This document shows, in pieces, positions 5,664 through 10,540 of a stretch of DNA of 10,540 bases. A program made the translations under genes and the position numbers. Position 1 is the stretch's first letter. Every line of letters starts with the position of its first letter. Origin of the DNA: CBIFWW01 sp966186435 (GTDB lineage Bacteria; Pseudomonadota; Gammaproteobacteria; Enterobacterales; Enterobacteriaceae); the NCBI GenBank assembly GCA_966186435.1, contig CBIFWW010000119.1:1-10540 (forward strand). The letters run 5' to 3'. The notes beneath the pieces were generated by a model that worked only from the letters and a program-made list of their open reading frames with translations, was not told the origin of the DNA and did no database searches.

Positions 5664-6435
5664 TTCACTGGTTGTAGAGAGCCTGAGCTATTGGCAAGGT
5701 AAACGTCATTTGATCGACGGGATAAGCTTTACCTTACTCCCCGGCGAGATGGTGGCCCTGATTGGCCCAAATGGCGCTGGGAAGTCCACCCTGCTGCGCT
5801 TACTCACCGGCTACAGCTGCCCGAGTGCCGGGCAGATCCTGCTGAATGGTAAGCCGTTGGCGGAATGGCCGGTGACAGCCCTGGCCCGCCAGCGGGCGGT
5901 GATGCGCCAACAGGCGGCATTGCCCCATGGTTGGCCGGTGGAGGACGTGGTGGCAATGGGCCGCGCGCCCTGGCAGGGGCATCAGCCTGATCCAGTGGTC
6001 AACAGCGTCATGGCGCTGGCGGGCTGTGAAGGGTTACAGGGCCGCCGCTACCATCAGCTTTCCGGTGGCGAACAACAGCGGGTTCAGCTGGCGCGGGCGC
6101 TGGCCCAGCTTTGGCATGAGGACGGCCCGAAAGGCTGGTTGTTTCTTGATGAACCAACATCGGCACTGGATCTTCACCATCAGCAGCAGGTACTCAGTCT
6201 GTTAAAGCGCCTGGTACAGCCGGGCCAGCTCCACGTTTGCGTGGTATTGCACGATCTCAACCTGGCCTCCCTGTGGGCGGATCGCATCATGCTGATGCAC
6301 CAGGGGGTACTGGTGGCCAGCGGCCCACCGGCGTCGGTGCTGGATGCCCCCACATTGAGCCACTGGTATCAGGCTGATTTAGTGGTGCATCCCCATCCGG
6401 AATGTACCGTTCCTCAGGTTTTGCTGCGCCGTTAG
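5656..6435 (+). CDS. hemV: Haem ABC transporter ATP-binding protein HemV
   Basis: HemV powers haem import through HemU. The 259-aa protein shows every ATPase motif in order: Walker A GPNGAGKS (37-44), Q-loop near Gln85, signature LSGGEQQ (135-141), Walker B WLFLDEP (161-167), D-loop SALD (169-172) and the switch His199. It belongs to the iron-chelate/haem/B12 ATPase group. The ATG lies inside the 3' end of hemU (8-nt overlap), with a G-rich stretch just before it as ribosome binding site. It is the last gene of the operon. Its TAG stop overlaps the stop of the convergent selO gene, and no T-rich terminator follows. Confidence 0.95.
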   Translation: MDNSLVVESLSYWQGKRHLIDGISFTLLPGEMVALIGPNGAGKSTLLRLLTGYSCPSAGQILLNGKPLAEWPVTALARQRAVMRQQAALPHGWPVEDVVAMGRAPWQGHQPDPVVNSVMALAGCEGLQGRRYHQLSGGEQQRVQLARALAQLWHEDGPKGWLFLDEPTSALDLHHQQQVLSLLKRLVQPGQLHVCVVLHDLNLASLWADRIMLMHQGVLVASGPPASVLDAPTLSHWYQADLVVHPHPECTVPQVLLRR

Positions 6436-7880
6436 CTGGAGCAGCTCACTTCCAGCCGCTTGCCCCATTCAGGCGGGCGGCTGGCATAATCATCATCGCG
6501 ATCGGCAAAGGGCTGCTTCAGCGCCGCCATCAGGCGTTCAAACTCGGCAAAATCGCCAGCCTCGGCCTGTTCAATGGCCCGTTGGGCTAGCCAATTACGC
6601 AGCACCACCGCCGGATTAGCCGCATTCATTGCCCCCTGGCGGGTGGCATCATCAATCTGCTCATCCTGGATCCGGGTGCGGTAGCGGCCAAACCAGTTAT
6701 CAAATGCCGCCCTGTCAATAAAGTGGTCCCGCAGCGGCGAATCCGGGCTGGATTGTTCGGTGGCCCCGAGCATCCGCCAAGTTCGGGTATGGTCACTCCC
6801 CTCCCGCTCCATCAGGGCAAACAGTTCTACTAACAGCGCATTATCACCCTGCTGCTCAGTAAACAGACCCAGTTTGGCGCGCATCAGGCGGCCATATTCC
6901 GCCATCATCACCGGCTGATACAGCTCCAGCCCCTGATTCAGGCTCTCTAGCGAAATAAACGGCGACAGGCTTTGGGCCAGGCGCTGGAGGTTCCACAACC
7001 CCACGGCAGGCTGATTATCAAAAGCGTAACGGCCTTGATGGTCGGTGTGGTTACAGATTAGCTCGGGCTGGTAGTCATCCATAAAACCGTAGGGGCCGTA
7101 ATCCAGCGTCAGGCCCAGCAAAGACATGTTGTCAGTATTCATCACCCCATGGGCAAAGCCAACGGTTTGCCAGCGGGCAATCAGGCGGGCGGTGCGGGCG
7201 ACGATATCCCTGAACCACAGCACATAGTTATCCGCCTCCGCAGACAGCTCCGGCCAGTGACGGCTGATGGCGTAATCCGCCAGCTGCTGGACTTTGTCCG
7301 GCTCACGGCGGTAGTAAAAATGTTCGAAATGGCCGAAACGCAGGTGGCTTTCGCTGATGCGCATCAGCATCGCCCCGCGCTCTACTGTTTCCCGCCAAAC
7401 CGGGGTGTCGCTGGTGACCAGCGCTAATGCCCGAGTAGTGGGGATACCCAGGCCGTGCATGGCTTCGCTGGCTAAAGCTTCCCGCAGGGTGGAACGTAAC
7501 ACCGCCCGGCCATCACCCATGCGCGAGTATGGCGTTAGCCCAGCCCCTTTAAGGTGCCAGTCAAATTGGCGGCCATCACTCAGCAGCTGTTCACCCAGCA
7601 AAATACCCCGGCCATCACCCAGCTGCCCGGCCCAGACGCCAAACTGGTGGCCGCTGTAAACCTGCGCCAGGGGTTGCATCCCGGGTAGCTGGGATTCTCC
7701 ACCCCAAACACCGGCCCCGCCAGTTGGTTGAAATAGGCGTTGATCCAGGCCAAGCGTTTGTGCCAACCCGACGTTGTGCCAACGCAAACGTGCGGCGGAT
7801 AACGGCGTGGGAGACAGTGTGGTGTAAAAGCCAGGCAAGCGATCGTGCCAGCTATTTGAAAATACGGGTGTCTGATTCAT
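6432..7880 (-). CDS. selO: Protein adenylyltransferase SelO (YdiU pseudokinase)
   Basis: SelO has a kinase-like fold with ATP bound in flipped orientation and transfers AMP to Ser/Thr/Tyr of target proteins; it is linked to redox homeostasis. The 482-aa product carries the family residues at the spacing known from Pseudomonas SelO: Lys111 (LKGAG), Glu134 (TLREA), Asp250 and Asn251 (MNTDN), and Asp260 (DYGPYGFMDD). It ends EVSCSS, where the cysteine stands at the position of selenocysteine in eukaryotic SelO. The ATG is preceded by AGGAGG (complement of 7885-7890), only 4 nt away, so it is a strong but closely spaced site. The gene follows ydiV after a 65-nt gap without a clear terminator, so the two may be cotranscribed. 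It converges on hemV with a 4-nt overlap of stop codons. Confidence 0.95.
   Translation of the reverse strand: MNQTPVFSNSWHDRLPGFYTTLSPTPLSAARLRWHNVGLAQTLGLDQRLFQPTGGAGVWGGESQLPGMQPLAQVYSGHQFGVWAGQLGDGRGILLGEQLLSDGRQFDWHLKGAGLTPYSRMGDGRAVLRSTLREALASEAMHGLGIPTTRALALVTSDTPVWRETVERGAMLMRISESHLRFGHFEHFYYRREPDKVQQLADYAISRHWPELSAEADNYVLWFRDIVARTARLIARWQTVGFAHGVMNTDNMSLLGLTLDYGPYGFMDDYQPELICNHTDHQGRYAFDNQPAVGLWNLQRLAQSLSPFISLESLNQGLELYQPVMMAEYGRLMRAKLGLFTEQQGDNALLVELFALMEREGSDHTRTWRMLGATEQSSPDSPLRDHFIDRAAFDNWFGRYRTRIQDEQIDDATRQGAMNAANPAVVLRNWLAQRAIEQAEAGDFAEFERLMAALKQPFADRDDDYASRPPEWGKRLEVSCSS
6452..6484 (+). other. Long hairpin just downstream of hemV, inside antisense selO
   Basis: CCAGCCGC (6452-6459) pairs perfectly with GCGGCTGG (6477-6484). 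In plus-strand RNA two U-G wobbles (6460-6461 with 6475-6476) and GCC/GGC (6462-6464 with 6472-6474) extend it to a 13-bp stem with a 7-nt loop. In minus-strand RNA the wobbles become A-C mismatches. It starts 17 nt after the hemV stop. There is no T tract, so it may mark or protect the 3' end of the haem mRNA, or be a by-product of coding sequence. Confidence 0.45.
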
Positions 7881-7945
7881 GGATCCTCCTGCTTACAGTG
7901 TAATCGCAAGCAGCAGTAGCTAACACAGAATGACCTCAGGGTTAT

Positions 7946-8665
7946 TTATTCGAACTCGTTCACTAACGATATCAGCGCATCGGGGCTGAGGGGTGGCCAG
8001 TAATTACCTCGTAATGCTGCCACGCCCCGGGCAGGGACACGGTTACGAGATTCAACATTATCAATGCCATCCAGAATAATCCCCCGGCAGAAGGATGAAA
8101 ACTGGCGTGCGATCGCATCAATAAATGGTTCAAACGCTGGCCCTTCCAACATCCGTCGCACAAAGGTTTTATCCAGTATCAGGTAGCGAAATAAGTTATC
8201 GGTAATCGCCCGGGTGGTGGCTAACCCTCCCCCGGCATTACTCAAGATCAGTGGGAAAGTCCTGGCAAGCTTTGCTAAGCCGGCCTGATGTTGGCCATAG
8301 TTAATCCCCGGGTAATTTTCATCAATTGCCAGATAAATAAATTCCAGTCGTTTAATTCGCTGTAATAATGCTTTCTGCTGCAATATTTGCATAGCAATAT
8401 CACCGTTAATATTTAGCCAGGTAATAATTTGATGATGGGAAAAGAAGGCCGACATCTGCTCCAGTAAAGCTAATTGCTCCTGAAATAATGCCAGCCGTTG
8501 ACCGGGGTTTAATTGGGGTAATAACAGTTCTGTAGGCATACGTACCGGGGCTTCAAGCCCGGTAAAGCGGCTGGTTAGCTCTACCGCAAACAGCCCACCA
8601 CCCGGCCCCCAGGCGGGGACAAACATTCCCTGTGATTTATAGATGGTATCAAGAGTGACAATCAT
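7946..8665 (-). CDS. ydiV: Degenerate EAL-domain protein of the YdiV/RflP type (anti-FlhDC factor)
   Basis: The 239-aa protein is a stand-alone EAL fold in the position of ydiV in E. coli and aligns with it along its length (PTELLLPQL, FQEQLALL, INENYP-like AIDENYPGINYG, FEPFI, WPPLSP). YdiV binds FlhD4C2 and blocks flagellar gene activation; it does not degrade cyclic-di-GMP. Here too the catalytic set is broken. The EAL glutamate survives as VEL (28-30) and LNIN (84-87) is kept, but the DDFG metal motif is replaced by SNAGGG (142-147) and the later conserved Glu region reads LDGID. It is therefore very likely not a phosphodiesterase. The region before the ATG has only GGTAAA as a poor ribosome binding site, suggesting low translation. 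Function as flagellar regulator is inferred from homology and synteny. Confidence 0.85.
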   Translation of the reverse strand: MIVTLDTIYKSQGMFVPAWGPGGGLFAVELTSRFTGLEAPVRMPTELLLPQLNPGQRLALFQEQLALLEQMSAFFSHHQIITWLNINGDIAMQILQQKALLQRIKRLEFIYLAIDENYPGINYGQHQAGLAKLARTFPLILSNAGGGLATTRAITDNLFRYLILDKTFVRRMLEGPAFEPFIDAIARQFSSFCRGIILDGIDNVESRNRVPARGVAALRGNYWPPLSPDALISLVNEFE

Positions 8666-8813
8666 AACTATTTACCGGTCTGCTCATTCTACAGATGCTA
8701 TTAATTCAAACGGTTAATAATGGACCGATGTATTAGCACCTGATTAGCTTATCCCGAAGATATATTCAGAACCAGCCTTTGTTATCACACTCGGGAAAAT
8801 TGTGCCTTAACCT

Positions 8814-8840
8814 AATAAAAAGCCCCGCTTACGCGAGGCT
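8814..8840 (-). terminator. Intrinsic terminator of nlpC
   Basis: On the minus strand AGCCTCGC and GCGGGGCT form an 8-bp stem with one wobble around the loop GTAA (plus positions 8821-8840). It is followed by TTTTATT (complement of 8814-8820). It lies 7 nt after the nlpC stop and separates nlpC from ydiV. Confidence 0.85.
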
Positions 8841-8847
8841 CAGGTGA

Positions 8848-9312
8848 TTACAGCCGCCGGGCCTGCCAGAATTTATCACGCCAATAGACATTATCCAGAT
8901 TCGAACGCATCACCCCTCGGCTGGTAGAGGCATGGATAAACTGATTATCGGTGTCATAAATACCTACATGGAGGCCATTCTCTCCGCTACCGGTTTTGAA
9001 GAACACCAAATCCCCCGGCAGAAGCTGGTCTTTGTCGATTTCGGTGCCGATTTCCGCCTGCTGTTTAGTCACCCTTGGCAGCGTTAAATCAAAGCGGTCA
9101 CGCATCGTCATCAGTACAAAACCAGAGCAATCGACGCCATTACGGCTCATGCCGCCATTACGGTAAGGGGTGCCACGCCAGTTGTTTAACTGATCGTTTA
9201 ACTGGGCAATCACTGTAATGGAATCTGACAAGCGGCCATTGGGCGGCGGGGCTGAGTGATGGCTACAGCCCGCCAGAATCAAACTAGCCACCACTAATAA
9301 CCAAAGCCGCAT
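8848..9312 (-). CDS. nlpC: NlpC/P60-family lipoprotein endopeptidase
   Basis: The 154-aa product equals E. coli NlpC in length. It begins with a lipoprotein signal peptide whose lipobox LAGC places the acylated cysteine at residue 16; Ser at the +2 position predicts outer-membrane sorting. The NlpC/P60 cysteine peptidase core follows, with the catalytic Cys62 in GVDCSGF, His115 in LHVGIYD and the third polar residue His127 in FIHAST. Such enzymes cut stem peptides of peptidoglycan; the exact substrate of NlpC in this lineage is not shown by sequence. GAGGG lies about 10 nt before the ATG. A weak promoter (TTGCCA, 18 bp, TAAATT) can be read just upstream on the minus strand. A terminator follows. 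Confidence 0.94.
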   Translation of the reverse strand: MRLWLLVVASLILAGCSHHSAPPPNGRLSDSITVIAQLNDQLNNWRGTPYRNGGMSRNGVDCSGFVLMTMRDRFDLTLPRVTKQQAEIGTEIDKDQLLPGDLVFFKTGSGENGLHVGIYDTDNQFIHASTSRGVMRSNLDNVYWRDKFWQARRL

Positions 9313-9493
9313 CGCTGGCTTTCCCTCTGGTTTAATTTTATTTGCGGTAATTTAGCGCCGTCCCGATATTTATGGCAAGCATCAATGTGTTAGCCAAGGC
9401 TTTATTGTGAGAAGGTTAAGCAGCTTGGTTGCTTTGCACCCGTCATCAATGGCTGAAAATGGGGTGAGCTTAGCCTAGTGTTGCCAAAACGGG

Positions 9494-9523
9494 ACAAAAC
9501 AGCGCCACGGGGCTGCGGCGCTG
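9494..9523 (-). terminator. Probable intrinsic terminator of btuE
   Basis: CAGCGCC and GGCGCTG form a perfect 7-bp stem (plus positions 9500-9506 and 9517-9523) with a 10-nt loop, followed on the minus strand by GTTTTGT. The T tract is short and interrupted, so efficiency may be moderate. It lies 6 nt after the btuE stop. Confidence 0.6.
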
Positions 9524-9529
9524 AAGGCA

Positions 9530-10081
9530 TCAGGCGGTGAGCGCCTGTTTGACCTGTTCCACTAGAGTGGCGTCATCGGGGGTCATGTCCGGCGAAAAGC
9601 GGGCAATCACTTTACCTTGGCGGTTAATCAGGAATTTTTCGAAGTTCCACAAAATATCCCCTTGTTGTGCCGGTAACCCACCCTTGCTTGCCATGCGCTC
9701 ATAAAAACCGCTGTCTGGCGGGGTAATAGCTTCAGGCTGAGCCTGTACCAACTGCTGATACAACGGATGGCGGTGCTCGCCGTTGACGTCCAACTTGTTG
9801 AACATAGGGAACGTCACGCCATAGGTGGTGCTGCAAAAAGTTTTGATCTCTTCTTCACTGCCCGGCTCCTGGCCGAGAAATTGGTTACACGGGAAGCCCA
9901 GTACGCTGAATCCCTGTTCATTATAGTGTTCGTGCAGTTGTTCCAACTGCTCATACTGTGGGGTTAACCCACATTTAGAGGCCACATTGACGATCAGGAG
10001 GACTTTACTTTCCCAGGCGGCAAGGGTGGTTGGCTGGCCGTCGATAGTGGTAAGGGGGGTGTTAAGGATAGCCTGCGACAT
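9530..10081 (-). CDS. btuE: Thiol/glutathione peroxidase BtuE
   Basis: BtuE is a cysteine-type glutathione peroxidase homologue that reduces hydroperoxides; despite its name it is not needed for B12 transport. The motif NVASKCGLTPQY holds the peroxidatic Cys, FPCNQFLGQEPG the second conserved motif and the Gln of the active site, and WNFEKF the active-site Trp and Asn. Two ATG codons stand in tandem at 10084 and 10081. GGAG (complement of 10087-10090) is 2 nt from the first and 5 nt from the second. The second gives 183 aa, the E. coli length, so I prefer it. The gene stands alone between terminators. In E. coli it lies between btuC and btuD, both absent here. Confidence 0.93.
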   Translation of the reverse strand: MSQAILNTPLTTIDGQPTTLAAWESKVLLIVNVASKCGLTPQYEQLEQLHEHYNEQGFSVLGFPCNQFLGQEPGSEEEIKTFCSTTYGVTFPMFNKLDVNGEHRHPLYQQLVQAQPEAITPPDSGFYERMASKGGLPAQQGDILWNFEKFLINRQGKVIARFSPDMTPDDATLVEQVKQALTA

Positions 10082-10128
10082 CATAACTCCTGTTGCGGTA
10101 GGTGAATGTAATCAGCTTGTTAGAACTG

Positions 10129-10157
10129 AGATTACCATCGCCACCCAAGGCAGGCAA
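10129..10157 (-). promoter_or_regulatory. Candidate sigma70 promoter of btuE
   Basis: On the minus strand TTGCCT (complement of 10152-10157) and TAATCT (complement of 10129-10134) are separated by 17 bp and lie about 50 nt before the btuE start. It stands directly after the second terminator behind ihfA, which fits btuE being its own transcription unit. Confidence 0.45.
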
Positions 10158-10161
10158 AAGT

Positions 10162-10183
10162 AAAAAAACCACCGGACGGTGAT
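10162..10183 (-). terminator. Second terminator-like hairpin after ihfA
   Basis: On the minus strand ATCACC and GGTGGT pair over 6 bp with one wobble around the loop GTCC, and seven T residues follow (complement of 10162-10168). It lies in tandem behind the stronger ihfA terminator. Confidence 0.55.
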
Positions 10184-10188
10184 TATTG

Positions 10189-10220
10189 CGCAAAAGAAAA
10201 AGGCCGCACAGGCGGCCTTT
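10189..10220 (-). terminator. Intrinsic terminator of ihfA
   Basis: AAGGCCGC and GCGGCCTT form a perfect 8-bp stem with the loop CTGT (plus positions 10200-10207 and 10212-10219). On the minus strand it is followed by a T-rich run (TTTTTCTTTTG). It begins 15 nt after the ihfA stop. Confidence 0.92.
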
Positions 10221-10234
10221 TGGATAAGTCAGAC

Positions 10235-10534
10235 TTATTCGTCTTTTGGCGTTGCGTTTTCAACCCGGCTTTTCAACTTCTGTCCCGGTCTGAAGGTCAC
10301 CACACGGCGAGCCGTAATGGGAATATCCTCACCCGTTTTCGGGTTGCGGCCGGGACGTTGGTTTTTGTCGCGCAAGTCAAAATTACCAAAACCAGAGAGT
10401 TTTACCTGCTCACCGTTTTCAAGAGCACGACGGATCTCTTCGAAAAACAGCTCGACAATCTCTTTGGCATCCCGCTTGCTAAGCTCAAGCTTATCAAACA
10501 GATATTCTGACATTTCAGCTTTTGTAAGCGCCAT
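10235..10534 (-). CDS. ihfA: Integration host factor subunit alpha
   Basis: IHF-alpha forms a heterodimer with IHF-beta that bends DNA sharply at specific sites and acts in replication, recombination and transcription. The 99-aa product has the length of the E. coli protein and opens MALTKAEMSEYLF. The DNABII signature GFGNFDLRDKNQRPGRNP (residues 48-65) leads into the beta-arm, whose tip carries Pro65, the residue that intercalates between base pairs. The later TARRVVTFRPGQKLK is typical of the alpha subunit. The ATG is at 10534-10532; only 6 nt of upstream sequence are visible, so the ribosome binding site and the usual pheT junction lie outside the window. Confidence 0.97.
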   Translation of the reverse strand: MALTKAEMSEYLFDKLELSKRDAKEIVELFFEEIRRALENGEQVKLSGFGNFDLRDKNQRPGRNPKTGEDIPITARRVVTFRPGQKLKSRVENATPKDE

Positions 10535-10540
10535 AGGTTC

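Noticed and set aside
9411..9440. Short inverted repeat AAGCA/TGCTT in the nlpC-btuE gap
   Set aside because: Five base pairs with a 7-nt loop is expected by chance in such a stretch and has no T tract or neighbouring signal.
9313..9529. Search for a btuD remnant between nlpC and btuE
   Set aside because: The three minus-strand frames from 9499 down are closed by stops within short distances or read unrelated residues; no Walker or signature motif was seen.
10082..10084. First of the two tandem ATG codons as btuE start
   Set aside because: Only 2 nt lie between GGAG and this ATG, against 5 nt for the next one; the difference is a single methionine and cannot be settled by sequence alone.
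1..10540. Mobile element, phage, CRISPR or defence system
   Set aside because: No transposase, integrase, direct repeat array, tRNA attachment site or unknown gene cluster was seen; every intact ORF belongs to a known family.

Overview
The window reads as a chromosomal segment of a member of the Enterobacterales, most likely of the Serratia/Yersinia side of the order. The frame is the well-known enteric block ppsA <> ppsR > aroH ... selO < ydiV < nlpC < btuE < ihfA. Protein lengths match the E. coli orthologues closely (AroH 348 aa, NlpC 154 aa, BtuE 183 aa, IHF-alpha 99 aa). The difference from E. coli K-12 is a haem-uptake operon (hemSTUV) between aroH and selO. All identifications come from reading the sequence and from remembered family motifs; no search was run.

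Left part (1-2436). The first 13 codons of ppsA (PEP synthase) run off the left edge on the minus strand. A shared regulatory region follows, with a consensus Cra/FruR site at 129-142. Divergently, ppsR encodes the kinase/phosphorylase that controls PEP synthase. A TrpR operator palindrome overlaps the ppsR stop codon and leads into aroH, the tryptophan-regulated DAHP synthase, which ends in a strong intrinsic terminator. The theme is PEP supply and PEP use by the shikimate pathway.

Middle part (2437-6435). A promoter with a near-consensus Fur box over its -10 heads the haem operon. The first two genes expected there are broken. About 45 codons of a frame-shifted, stop-containing hemP-like gene run directly into the last ~39 codons of a TonB-dependent haem receptor (hemR). 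This looks like a deletion scar that removed the receptor. Downstream hemS (cytoplasmic haem handling), hemT (periplasmic haem binding), hemU (permease) and hemV (ATPase) are all intact, tightly spaced and translationally coupled. The inner-membrane importer is therefore kept and presumably iron-regulated, but it has no outer-membrane receptor at this locus.

Right part (6432-10540), all on the minus strand: selO (protein AMPylase pseudokinase, ending tail-to-tail on hemV), a degenerate EAL protein of the YdiV/RflP type, the lipoprotein peptidase NlpC, the thiol peroxidase BtuE, and ihfA. The vitamin B12 importer genes btuC and btuD, which flank btuE in E. coli, are absent and no remnant was seen. 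Intrinsic terminators separate nlpC, btuE and ihfA into independent units.

I see no tRNA, rRNA, CRISPR array, insertion sequence, integrase or phage gene. I do not see a previously undescribed system. The most notable points are the hemP/hemR scar in front of an intact importer, the missing btuCD, and some small regulatory structures.
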